Positions 12,588 through 24,103 are shown, counted from the first letter of the stretch. The stretch: 64,000 nucleotides of DNA from Marsupella aquatica (GCA_973895155.1 OZ316892.1:14012001-14076000), one strand, 5' to 3'. The notes: a model not told the origin generated them from the letters alone. Made by a program: numbers and translations.

Positions 12588-14579
12588 ACTTGCGCACGTA
12601 CATATATGCATGCATGCATATGTGGAAGGTTAATTAATTTAAGGATGAAGTATGGAGGTAGCTCAGGGTGGGTGGGGGTGCGGGTCACTTCCACAAATTA
12701 AATGTTCACATCATGTGCACCAAAGTATGGGGCGTTTCAGTCATTATTAATTTGTAAGGAAGTGCTTAGAAGTAGGGATGAAGTAAGGGGGTAACAATTC
12801 AAAAAGTCCCACTTTTCATCACACAATTCATTGGTTGCCACATGTCAATAAATGATTGGTGGGTTTTGTGACCTTCCTATTCCTTTTTGAGAGAGTGATT
12901 AAATCAAACATGCATGTTCGCAGATGCATGTATAACAAGTTCCGTGATCCTAAGGTGAACTTGGGAGGTAGCTAGGTAGGTACCAATTGTCTCAGTCCCT
13001 TAACAATAGAACTTATAAAGCGCCAACTACAAGGTAGATCGAGTGAAACCTCTTAATTAAACTGGAACTCCATGGCTCATCATGTGGATGAGAAAACTCA
13101 TGACCAGTATGTCAAATAATAAGCATGTATGCCATTTGTCATGATTTATACATACTATCCTCTATTCATGTTTGTGCAAAGAACAGGTAATGAAGGCTAG
13201 CTAGTATGATATGTCAATGGAAGGGTAATTTAAGGATTAATAATCCGTAATCTAAGGATTTTGAAGGTTGACCATCATTAACAAGTGTGACACTATATAG
13301 GAAGTGATCAAGAGTAAATACATGCCATTCTATATTCAAGTAAGTTAGATTACTTTTGGTGACAAGCAGATAGACTCTGAATTGATGTGTGTAACTTAAC
13401 ATTTTACAAATGAAGCTCAATTACATTTCAAACTTTATTAAAGTTTGACGAATTGAAAAGCGGATTATGTACGTATTTATAAAATCAAAATCAAAGTAGA
13501 ATCCCTCGGCCCTCCCTCTTTTGCTACATTAAGTGAACCCCCCTGAGAACAAACCCCCCCCCCCCCATGTATATCGTTTGATGCATTAAAAATGCCTTGT
13601 TATGCATGTAAAAACATTACTTATCCTATCACATTAGATCCTTTTGTAAATTAGTACTAGAAAATTATTGTTCTTCCTGTGTTAATTTGTCTAAAACTCT
13701 GGTAGCTTATAGACTTCATGAAGGTAAACAAACTAGTACTAAAATGAATTAACAAAGGGAATATTAGGCTACACTATATCCCTAGAGGAATATTCCATAG
13801 TCTACATTACTTATTTAAACTTCAATATATTGCGCCATTACTCTATCTTCATTTAAGAAGGGGGTATCAACCAATGACCTATTTTCAAATGGTACATTGG
13901 GGGTCCTTAACCCCAAAAACAATTGACATGGCAGCAGGGTATTTCAGGGTCACACAATAATTAGTATGTGTGACACTAATCTTGTGACATTTGAGATGGC
14001 TGATGTCGTGGCCAGTCCCTATAACCAGCTGGTATGCATTTGGTGAACTGGAATGCCATTAAAAAGCTTGGATGACAATTCTATTTACATAGACCATATT
14101 GTAAGAAAGGATGGGTCGGATACAAAATAAATAAAGACCTAGATAGGGCCCAACAACAATTTCAATGTCCCAACAATAATAAAAAACATGCACTTTGAAC
14201 CAAAAATGTCAATAAACTCCCGGAGTAAGCTGCCCAAGAAAGAAAACCATACACATGAACTTCAAATTTGAATAGCATAAGCATGAATTCAACATGGTGA
14301 GTGACTGCCTTAGAGGGATTAGAGGCAGTGGCCCCGGGCTTGCAGGGTCAACGATAAGGTTTCCCACCTAGCACATTCGCTCACATGCAACAAGGACGTT
14401 TGAATGCTTTCCTGGAGTCATGAATGCCATGGGCCCCACCTAATTATGCATAGTATTCAACATAATAATGAACTTCTCCAATCGTCCTTCCGACAATCCC
14501 ACCGTGCACATCCACCTCCTGAGGAATTCTGAATCGACTTTGTTGCAATATTTTGTACACAGGAACGGCAGTGTGCAGC

Positions 14580-17500
14580 ATGACGCCAGAACCGAAGGAA
14601 CGATGCACCTGTCAGTACAAATGTTCGCGCTTACGGGATGGGTATGATTTTGTGAGCCCAAGGAATCAAAGACGACATGCAAACTATGACAAGACAGGCA
14701 GGGTCATTCCTGCAAAGTTTTTAGTGGACCGTGGGCATCCGGATGGCCATGGCCTATCGCATCAAGACGGTCATTTTGCCAGCTTCTTTGGTGTTCAAAT
14801 GTCCCGACAAGAACACAGATATATGGCCCCAACTTTGTTGTACAGGGCACTTACAGGAGGAGACGGGAATGATGACGTTGGAAGAAACGATTTGCAGGAC
14901 CTGGATGTTGATGGGATTGGTCAGACGCTTCCCATGCAGTATGGTATCCACATAATGCCTCGAAGAATACTGACCGTGGACAAAGCAATTTATCGACAGA
15001 CTTGGAGATTACAATCAATGCTTGACGAGGCTAAAATGCCTCAGGCATTGCAGGATAGCATTTTGAAAATGCTATTCGGGAAGATTCAGATTCCCCCATC
15101 TACAAATTTGACACCTTCACCCGACCCTCCATCCGACATGGCAAATGTAGGACTGGGCGCACTCCTGAGGCACGCTGGTGTGACGTGGGACGGAGGACGC
15201 CATGGAATTGATGCATTGTCATCATTCAAGGGTTTGTGTGGCACGTTTGAGGCATATGGTATGCCAAAAATGCAGCGGTGGAGAATGTGTATTGGACAGA
15301 AGCCAAACTGGCATGCTCCCGTAGTCCTACCGCCGTCGCACCAAGATGACTACAATGTCCGAACTGGATTGAAGTGCAGTTGTTCAATTGCAGGGACAAA
15401 GTGGCATCTAGCCAGGGATTGTTTGCGTTGTTCGGAACGTTGCCCATTGGATGGTTGTAGCACGGCTCGCAAGGAGATGCTCCGGTTTGAATATTTCCCC
15501 ATTGGTCCCATGTTGCGGAAGTTATGTAGCAGTCGATCTATTTGTCATGAGTTCCAGGCAATGTGGAGGGACAAAGATAAGTGGTTTAAGAAGGATTCCA
15601 TGCCCAGACCTGTGTACAAGGAATGGTGGGACAGCTACCGTGCTTCCGAGCTATCCTACTTTTCGGACACTGGCACACAGTTTGAGATTCCCGTGTTATG
15701 CCGAAACTGTTATGCTTGCTATTCAACAACACCAAATAAATGTCCTGAGTTGTTGGATACTGCCAACTGGGATAATGTCAGCAAACAATACGACTTCCAA
15801 TGCTCAGATTGCGGATCTCGAGTCACGGCCCCGAATTAATTTGCAAAGGTTAGTGATTTCTTCTTGCGTTACTGTTGTTGCGCACTTTTGTATGACCAGG
15901 GTATGGTATGGGTATTTTTAGGGTATTTATGGGTTATGATAGAGTAACTTTTGTCTAACTAACTGTGTGACCCACCGCATGCAGGGTGATCCCCAAAATA
16001 TTGCACTCATGGCACACTGGGATCACTATCACTGGGATCCACCTATCCCTGTTCTTTTTATCCCGCCATGTGATGACGACGACGTAGGAAAAAAAAGCTG
16101 AAATACTTGGATGCTTTCTTAGAACCATTCATAAGAGAACTGGAGGAGTTGTTTGTGGATGGGATAGAGGTGGATTACAATTACCCTGTGGAATTATTGG
16201 CTGAAGAGGATAATGTACCGAATGACTCTAGGTGTGTGCTACGAGCACTGTTAGCAGTTTTCACTGGAGATCATCCCGCACAATGTAAATTTGGGGGCTG
16301 GAATGTTACAGGTTATTCCGCTTGTAGGAATTGTAAAATGAGCACTCGATGGATGAAGTGCAAGTTTGATCATCCTCAAAAGGAGACTGACCAATCACAA
16401 CCCCAAGGTTTTCTGGGAAGGGCTGTGTATGACAACAATAGGATGCAGATGAGATATCCACCACCTACACGGAAAATTGAAGAGGTGAGGGAGGCGGCCA
16501 TGAACATGACCAGGGCAGGAACAACTGCAGAGAGGATGAAGATAAGCAGGGAGTCCGGGATTTCAAACATGACCAGGGCTTGGTGACTACATGAGCTTAC
16601 TGGATTTTGTTTGAGCAAGGATCTGGTGTATGATACAATGCATATCCTTGCCTTGTGCCTTTTCAAGAAATACTGCGAGCTTCTAGTTTCGAGTGTTCCC
16701 CGTCAACATCAAAAACAGTTTGAAGATGCTCTGGAGGAGGTTACTGCTAGGAAACCGAGAGGTTTTGATGGAAGGTGGCCTAAACAACCTTTTGAAAGAT
16801 TGGGATACTTCAAGGCTGAAGAGTTCACGCGATTCATATTGTATTGTTTGCCTCGTATCCTCCAACAGATGGACATTAGTGTCCACTCTGACCTTGGGAC
16901 GCTTGGGATTCTTTTGGTAGAGATTGCACGCCTCTTTTATATCAGAAGTAGACAAGAGGGTTGGACTACAGCCACATTGAAAAAAGGCAGGTCTCTACTG
17001 GCTTCTTGGAGAGTTCGCTCAGAAGAGGCTTGGGGCCCAAATGGAGCAATTCTAGAGCATGTTGCTGGTGAGTCATTTTGTTTACACTTGCTACATGACC
17101 ATGATGACAGTGGGTATTCATTGTTGGTCGATCCATCATTGCACTGAGGTGATGTTCTAATCCCAATGTGTTTTGATCCCAATTTTTAGGGAGCGGAGAG
17201 ATATTTGATGGGATAGAACGACATGGCCCACACTATGTTTATTGGTGCTACCGCTTCGAGAGGATGGTATCAGACTATGGACGCACCAGAACAAATCAGA
17301 AGGACTAGGAAGTCACTTATTCTCTTCATTTTGCACGACGCTTTTTCACAAAAATATTGTCGTACATTTGGGAAGATGACGATGGACTTTTCCCTCATCA
17401 GAGGGCTTTGGAGAAAGTTCATGCATCCCTGCGTGTCCCTGCGGAGCATCATAAGGAGCACAGGTGCAGAGTCACAATACCACCATCTGAATGCCCACAC

Positions 17501-18565
17501 TGGCACGGGAATTCGGTGCCAATAGTTTCAAGTCAAATTCTAGCGATGGAATTGTGGGATAGTATGATATCCTCTATGGAGTCATATGGTTGCAAGCACA
17601 TGTTGTTGAGCAAAGGGGTTGGCATAGGCTCAAACAGGAAGCTGACAAAGAAACTGGGGCTGTCCGCCAGGATGTCATTGAAGCAGCATTGGACAGATGT
17701 TGGAGTATTCAACATCAGTGAGGACCACGAAATTAGTGAATCTTGCACTCCATTGCGATCAGCTGTGTGGAGAGCTGAAGTGTACAGGCCTGGCGATCAC
17801 GTTGTTGTACTGGTAGATGGGAGTACAGATGCTTCACATCCTCAAAACTGGAAAGCAGTACTCCAAAAGATTTTCATGCACAAATTCGATGGCCACATGG
17901 ACATATTCTTTGAGGCGGATTGGTATAAACAACAGAATACACAGAATCCTCGGCAAAATTTACTGTCTTGGGAACGAGATGAGTATTCCCTGTTTACTCT
18001 TTTGGAACCAAAAGTATATCACGCACATGGCAACAACTGTAGGCCTATGTCAAGAATTCTACACAAGTTCTTCCCAATTCGAAGAGGCGGGAGGGAGGTT
18101 GTAGCCTTGGAGATTGGAGATACTTTAGTACGGGAACTCCCTACCACAGTTGCAAACTGCCCTCCTTTCCAAGAGGTAGGGGACATAATGATTGCAATAG
18201 CGGACTCACTTACCGTCCCTGACCTGTGTGTTGTAAGGGAAGTCCTCCTTCCCAGGCGCGATGCAGCAACGGAAATGCAAGCGAGGGATGTAGGAGTGGA
18301 CGGTGCTTCTGATGGGGAGGAGGAGGAGGAGGAGGGAGGGGATGACATGGCAGAATCGCACAATGCAAATGATAATGAGAAGGACCTCAGGAAGGTTGGT
18401 GTGAGCTGGTTGTCTGTACAGGGTTCTCGGTCAAGTTGCCCAATCTACAAGGCAGCATCACAAATTGATGAACAAATCACCTTTCAAAGATTAGTTGCGT
18501 TGAGGCTTGATTTTCGTGCAATTGGACTTCACCATGGTATCCCTGTACGGTGGAATACCGTATAG
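14580..18565 (+). pseudogene. CACTA (CMC/EnSpm) tnp2-like transposase, decayed
   Basis: The N-terminal part (ATG at 14580) has cysteine clusters (CTCQYKC, CSCSIAGTKWHLARDCLRC) and a zinc-ribbon-like segment before 15839. After an intron (15849-15984) comes VLFIPPC, then YLDAFLEPFIRELEELFVDG and, after RALLAVFTGDHP, FGGWNVTGYSACRNC. This order matches the tnp2/Transposase_21 core (NLPP, PLIDELxxLW, LSGWSxxGxxACPxC). DTMH at about 16633 and, after intron 17068-17189, GPHYVYWCYRFERMV resemble the D-MH and DUF4218-like parts. The last 400 residues hold a DUF4216-like segment (FFEADWY, LEPKVYHAHG) and an acidic tract. Breaks: TAA 15837, one-base slip in A8 at 16089-16096, TGA 16584, TAG 17306. The frame continues sensibly beyond each, so this was one long protein. 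Catalytic residues could not be assigned. Confidence 0.75.
15849..15984 (+). other. Transposase intron with GGTAT motifs
   Basis: Donor AAG|GTTAGT and acceptor GCATGCAG, both joining in phase 0. It holds spaced GGGTAT repeats (about 15898-15931), the same words as in SNF2-gene introns and the 3.2-4.0 kb array. Confidence 0.6.
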
Positions 18566-19315
18566 TAATACCATGGAAAGTCCCAAGTATGACAAAAAGA
18601 AAGATACTATGGGATATGACAACACTTGAGAGGCGCCGTTTTGTCAATAACTGAATACTGACCAGGATGCACACCGTAGGATGTGTGAGATGCAGGTCAG
18701 ACGTGAGCCTGTGATGGTGACGCTATGGTGCTTCGCACGGGGTATGATCGGGGATGGCACGGGTCACAAATATCATTGGATTCTGGGTCGGACGTGACAT
18801 AATGGATGGGTATTACCAGGTTACTTGGGAACGTGATAAAATATACGTTGGGGTAGTGAAAGGGCGGTGCCACCGATTGGAGACAGAATCTTTGTTGTGA
18901 GATCTACTACTGAAACTGCAGTGACTAAATGATGCATGCCACTGCGCACATGAACGCCCTATGAGGAATTCCTTATAAGCTTTGGGCAATGGTGCGAGCT
19001 CCTGAGCTCCAGTCTTTGATTGTGTAGGTTTTGTAAATCTTTGTGGCTGACAAGTCTGCCATTGGATAACACTTGGGGTGTTAGCGACGGAAGCAAGTAT
19101 CGATGAGCGCGGGGTGGACGTTGGAGGATTGGTGAAAGTATGGTTCGTCGACATGATCGTCCAGCGCCGGTCGCATTGTTGATGCAGAGCGATGAGGATA
19201 TCACAGATCGTATGTACCCCTCTTTCACTAAACTCCTTTGGTTCTTAATTCCGCATGAAGTATATTGATCAATTGTTAGAATGGTGCAACTAAGGCCTGC
19301 TTTGTTTGTACAGTC
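18566..19315. other. Spacer between the two plus-arm genes
   Basis: No supported coding frame. One GGGGTATGATCGGGG motif lies at about 18738. An acceptor-like TTTGTACAG precedes the next coding block at about 19313, so an upstream exon of that gene may be hidden here. Confidence 0.35.
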
Positions 19316-20379
19316 GTGACGGAAATGATTTGGAAGTCATGCTCGGGGAGAGTAATACGGCATTATCTAGGGATGGCCCCTGCAGACCATAATTTAGCTA
19401 GAAAAGCTGGTTTGGTTCCATGTTTTGAACTCGACTGGCCCAGAGTTGCAATTCCTGCTGTAAAGGAGTTCGTAGTAGGGTATGATCAAGGTCAAAACTG
19501 TGTCATTCTGGGGTGCAACTCACACATTCAACAGAGAGGTATTGCGAGCTGCATTTGCTTTTCCGTCTGGAGAATGGGCCCGATTTAAACCTGGGTTGGT
19601 CCAAGGTCAACTAAATTCCATGTTTTCTGCCAAGACGAAAGGCAACCCATAGAGTCTAGACAAAATCACTGTGCCATATATGCAGTGGTGTGGGATAATC
19701 AGGGCGATTTCTGAATTGCTCTTAGGCAAGAGCAAACCCACTCAAGTCACCTCAAAAGACATGTGGGTATACTGGGCGTATTGGTGGGATACGATTAGGG
19801 TATGTGATCGTTTTAGAGGAGCTGAAACTCCCGTGGTGAAGCCCGATTGGGCACATTTGGTGTATGATAATCTGACGAGTGAGATCCTCAGGTTAAAGTC
19901 ACACCTATCGAAGAATGGTGTCGTAGACAAACGACTTCCTTGCTACTATGGCACTGCTATAACGCAGATTCTTGTACACTACGGGTATTCGCTGGAGGAG
20001 CTTATGGTCGAACAACACGAAGATGATCATGAGGAGGACGACAAGGAGGAAGGGGACAATGGCTCACAAGAGGACAAGGAAGGGGAGGCTAGCTCAGAAG
20101 AGGACAAGGACAGGGACAGTGGCTCACAGGAGGACGAGGAAGGGGATGACGGATCACGAGAGGACAAGGAAGGAGAAGATGGCTCACGAGAGGACAAGGA
20201 AGGGGATGGTGCGTCTGACGGTGAGGGGCAGCCATCGGAGGTTGCGCCCCAATTCTCCAGGGATGAACAGAAATGTCCTCAGGGTGAGCACAAATTGCCG
20301 CCCTCTGTGCCAGAGTGCATGCGTGTTCTATCACAGCACATACGTGCGCTAGCTAGAGGTTGATCTTGCAGAAAAATCG
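19316..20379 (+). pseudogene. Unknown acidic protein, probably the N-terminal part of the SNF2 gene
   Basis: No named family recognised. The first block (19316-19530) encodes VTEMIWKSCSGRVIRHYLG and onward. A one-base shift near 19520-19530 restores a frame through FNREVLRAAFAFPSGEW, interrupted by TAG at about 19652. Then 19671-20363 encodes a tryptophan-rich segment (MWVYWAYWWDTIRV), followed by about seven acidic tandem repeats of the type GSxEDKEG. At about 20356-20363 a one-base slip joins this frame to the next: RALARG in one frame and VDLAEKSDMLREAVENHKKL in the next read as one continuous coiled coil. I therefore infer that this block and the helicase block form a single gene. Confidence 0.4.
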
Positions 20380-20650
20380 GACATGCTACGAGAAGCAGTG
20401 GAGAATCATAAAAAATTGGTCCTCAATTTGATGAAAGAAAATGACAGACAGAGAGTCCGCATATTAGAATTGGAAAGGCAGGTTGGGTTGCATTTAGAAC
20501 AAGTTGGCAGTGAGACATCGAGTGGAGAAGGTGAGAGCGGAGGTGATGAGAGATGTTGTGAGGTTCTGGTAGGTCTTGGTGCCAGGGTACATGCAGGTTA
20601 TGATGCAGAGGCATCACAGCGTAGCCCAATTTCATAGTTACCGCCAGTTT

Positions 20651-20802
20651 CTGGTGTTCCAGCTATAGTAGAGGTACCAGCACCAGCACCAGCACCAGCA
20701 GAAGCAAGTACTTTCCCAATTTATTATCCTGGTGTTCCAGCTATAGTAGAGGTACCAGTAGCAGCACCAGCAGAAGCAGGTACTTTCCCAATTCATTATC
20801 CT
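20651..20802 (+). repeat. Coding tandem repeat within the SNF2-gene linker
   Basis: A unit of about 80-90 bp starting GGTGTTCCAGCTATAGTAGA is present twice (about 20654 and 20731). It encodes GVPAIVEVP plus a Pro/Ala stretch and TFPIxYP. It lies between the coiled coil and the acidic tail. Confidence 0.75.
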
Positions 20803-22858
20803 ACTTCAAAGATACAGCGAGAGGAGTCTATGTCGAGTGGAGGTGACTCACCAGCTTTGGTAGAGTTACAGGCAGCCGCACCACCAATACTGGCAGAGGT
20901 ACCAGCATCAGAAGAAGAGATGTCACTTTTAGAAGGAGAGGCACCAAATGCTGCACCAACATCAAAAGTAGAGGTCTCAGCTACATAGGAGGACAAATCG
21001 TCGGGTGCAATTGCATCAGAAGTACCAGGGTCACCTCCAATTTTTGTTCTATTTCATGTTCCAACTAAGAGTCCGGGATGGGAGGCTAGGACGAGTCACA
21101 TTTCACGACAACCAAATTTGCCTCGTGCTTCAAAGAGAGGGCGAGAGGACTCTATTCCGAGTGGCAGTCACTCACCAGGGAAGAGGAGGGCTATCGAAGT
21201 GGAGGAAGAGGAAGAGGTAGAGGAAGAAGAAGAAGAAGATGAAGTGGAGGATGACGAGCATTCAGAACAAGACATTCACTGGGAAGAGTGTGCCACAGAG
21301 AGTGGAAAGGTTAGCGATTTTTTTCCTTTGTTGTGTGATTACTGTTTTTTCAGAAACAATGTTCAAGCATATCTAACTTGGCTGTGAGCGGGATCCGCAG
21401 ATTGACATCCAAGGGTCTCACTTGACAGAGGAGGCATGCCCTCCACCTGGTACAATGACTATAGCTCTATATCCACACCAACGGATTGGTCTTGCATGGA
21501 TGTTGGAACGCGAATCCGGAAAAAGCTCTCCAATTGGTGGGATGTTGGCGGATGACCAGGTACAAAAGCCCCCAAATTAAGCCAAAGTTGCACTCATTAT
21601 TTTCATTCAGCGGGATACTTTGGGGGTATTTTTGGAGTATGTTAGGGGTACGCGCGCACCTTGTCTGCAAGTGAGTGGGTCCCTGACCGTTTTCTTGGCT
21701 TGGATTTTTTTAGGGAATGGGGAAAACCATGCATGTCATAGCGCTATTTCTCGCGAATCGCCCTCATAAGTGTGGGCCAACTCTAGTTGTTTGTCCAGCC
21801 AGCGTGGTGATTCAATGGGGCCAAGAAATAGCTGCAAGGACCTCCAAGATAGCAAAAGTGAAGGTCCTCCTCTACCACAACAAGAGGAATAAAGACATCA
21901 ACTTTATTTCAAGCCATGACGTGGTTGTCACTACGTACTCAATCATGACAGGGGAGTCTCCCATTGCTCCAAAGACGTCCAGCGTGCCAAAAGGGAGTAT
22001 GAAGAGACCTGTAAAAAAACCTAGACTTGCAGGTCCAATGTTTAAGATTAGTTGGCTTAGAGTAGTCCTAGATGAGTGTCATGTCATGAAAAATAAAACT
22101 AGTCAAAATTTCAAGGCCTCGTGTTGTCTCAAGGCAGAGACTAAGGAGGTGGTGCCTAAGCGGTACACCCATACAGAACGAGACTTCTGATCTGTTTCCT
22201 TACTTCAGTTTTCTGAGGTATTATCCTCTAGGAGAGTGGAAGGAATTCTCGCAGTTAAAGAAGCTGCTGAAGACAAGGCCAAAGATAGCGAATGGCATCC
22301 TCTCGAAACACTTGGTTGCGATTGCGCTCAGGAGAGACAAAAGTAAGCGGGCATGCATATATCATGGTAGAGTTCACTTTGTTTAATCCCAAGCCTGATT
22401 TCTTTATCAATTGTGCATTTACCCTGCCACTGTGCTTACATGCAGGCATACTCCCACTGCCCCCTAAGACGATCGAGGTGCAAATTGTTGAATGGAGAAC
22501 ACAGCAAGAACGAAAAAGCTTATTTTGATCAGGAGGAAAAGAGTAAGGAGTTATACAAGGTACGTAAGGCTCTTAATAATCCCCAATGTTGAAGATGTAT
22601 GAGAGTTCAATTTGATCCCTTGAAGGTGTCTGTTCGGTGGCAATTAATGTGCCTGTAATGTTGTAGGAATTCCGTGACGCCGAAACAGGTGCCTTATCGA
22701 ATGTGTTGAGCGTTCTGCTCCGGTTGCGACAATTTGCAGTTCACCCGAAACTTCCTTCCTTATGTAAAATTCGCGAAGAGGAGATCGGGAACAAAGTGCA
22801 AAGAACGCCCCTTAGTGAGCCTCAACGAGCCCGACTCGTGTCAGAGTTTCAGCAATTG

Positions 22859-22994
22859 AAGATTGGAAGTGCTTGCGTGGACTGCAAGGTGAGTACAGTC
22901 ACTCTGTGTATGGGGTATGATTGGGGTATTATTGGGGTATTATTGAGGTATTTCAGTTAACGTGCTTTGCCTACCAATTTCTGCACGCACTCAC
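22859..22994 (+). repeat. Exon-intron segment duplicated within the SNF2 gene (copy A)
   Basis: Covers the last 30 bases of the exon ending in CVDCK and most of the following intron, including the GGGGTAT series. Copy B lies in a later intron at 23788-23906. Confidence 0.85.
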
Positions 22995-23787
22995 TTTAAC
23001 GGTTGGATTGTGCAGGGGGGGCTTGATTGGAAGTTCATTTCAGATTTCTGGCTATGGCCATGTATACTGTGGCATTTGTGCAATAGACCGGGAAGCTGGA
23101 ACCTGCAAATCGGCAAAATGTTCAAAATATGTGACAGCCTAGGTCCTATACAGGCCAGCTGATTTGAGGCTAGTGAATGGTGGTGCGGAGTCAAAAGGGA
23201 AGGCGCAAAGAGAATATGATGTCCGACACCCACCTTCTCCAAAATTTGATGCAGTCTTGGAATACCTGAAGTCGATTCTGCTGGACACTACAGGACAAGG
23301 CAGCAGCGAAAGCTTTGTGCCCAGGCAGAAGGCTCTTGTTTTCTCACAATGGACTTCGTGTCTCGACATGCTTGAGCCACACATTCTGAAGGCTGGTCTA
23401 AAGTTCACAAGGATTGATGGAGGAATGAATTCCAATGTGAGAGAACAAGCCTTGAATGATTTCAAGACGACCCCAGAGGTACAACCGTCATTATCCGTGC
23501 AGATCGGTGTCTGTATTTGTTCAAAGGGTAAACTCTTTATATTCTAATTAAACTGTTTCTACTCATTTCATGCAGATCAACATTATCCTCTTGTCCTTGA
23601 TGGCAACGAACACAGGACTCAACATCACTGAGGCTACACATGTTCTTATGGTAGACGGGTGGTGGAATCCCATGGTAGAGGACCAGGCCCTCGATCGGTC
23701 ACATCGTATAGGGCAAACAAGGCCGGTGAAAGTTGTCAGGTTTATCGCCGAAGATTCGATTGAGTTGAAGATTTTGGAGCTGCAGGT

Positions 23788-23906
23788 AAGATTAGAAGTG
23801 CTTGCATGGACTGCAAGGTGAATAACGTCACTCTGTGTATGGGGTAGGTATTATTGGGGTATTTCAGTTCGCGTGCTTTGCCTAACAATTCCTGCATGCA
23901 CTCACT
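23788..23906 (+). repeat. Copy B of the duplicated exon-intron segment, inside an intron
   Basis: Matches 22859-22994 closely (AAGATTRGAAGTGCTTGC, TGTGTATGGGGTA, TATTTCAGTT, CGTGCTTTGCCTA) but lacks one or two of the 15-bp GGGGTATTATT units. It lies in the intron 23786-23974, so the copied RING codons are not translated there. Confidence 0.85.
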
Positions 23907-24103
23907 AGTAATGATGAATTACGAATTCCATATATGTGGTCTCTAATTGTACGCATGTTGCATGTTTTGTGCAGAACAAAAAACGAGTGATGATCAGGGA
24001 CATCATGTATGGCTGTGCAACCGGGAAAAAAGATAACATGGAACAAAATCTGGAGTTCATACTGGGAGAGAATCAGCAGCAGAGGTTCAATGCATCAGAG
24101 TAG

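Larger units (their letters stand above)
12123..12720. repeat. Tandem repeats with G-rich runs and interstitial telomere-like units
   Basis: Two 90-bp units (about 12123 and 12216; core ACGCGACCAAACATACAGCT) lead into units of about 190 bp. Four G-run blocks of the form GGGTGGGTGGGGGTGNGGG lie at about 12192, 12283, 12475 and 12665; each can form a G-quadruplex on paper. Two runs of plant-type telomeric units (CCCTAAACCCTAAACCCTAA) lie at 12370-12395 and 12561-12587, each followed by the palindromic CATATATGCATGCATGCATATG. Confidence 0.85.
11440..14439. other. Gene-free spacer between divergent gene arms
   Basis: No coding region is supported over 3 kb. The stretch holds a run of about ten G near 12018, the G-rich tandem units at 12123-12720, a C homopolymer of about 13 at 13554-13566, and otherwise AT-rich DNA. 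Because the genes on either side point away from it, it may contain the promoters of both arms (inference). Confidence 0.5.
20380..24103 (+). pseudogene. SNF2-family ATPase with RING finger (Rad5/Rad16/HLTF-like), transposon-carried
   Basis: Exons: about 20380-21309, 21401-21559, 21714-22342, 22446-22559, 22667-22888, 23016-23136, about 23164-23478, 23576-23785, 23975-24103, mostly GT-AG. In order: coiled coil; Pro/Ala and acidic low-complexity tail; PHQRIGLAWMLERE (Q-motif region); MLADDQGMGKT (Walker A spanning an intron); VVLDECHVMKN (DExH variant of motif II); RRWCLSGTPIQNE (motif III); a RING with CVDC, GHVYCGIC and CKSAKC between the ATPase lobes; [57 protein letters not shown] inside the second lobe is characteristic of Rad5/Rad16/HLTF proteins, which remodel chromatin and can act as ubiquitin ligases. 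Breaks: TAG 20635, TAG 20986, slips near 22141, in A5 at 22513-22517 and in G6 at 23016-23021, and TAG near 23137. Probably mobile-element cargo, not a host CHR gene. Confidence 0.8.

Noticed and set aside
14580-18565. KDZ or Plavaka transposase assignment
   Set aside because: The N-terminal cysteine clusters suggested it, but the order of the core motifs (xxPP, DAFLEPFIRELEEL, GGWNVTGYSACRNC) fits tnp2/Transposase_21 better. A profile search would settle it.
7111-20988. All in-frame stops explained by C-to-T deamination (CAG, CAA, CGA to stop)
   Set aside because: Every stop codon can be derived by one C-to-T change from a sense codon, so the pattern carries no evidence of a deamination process by itself.
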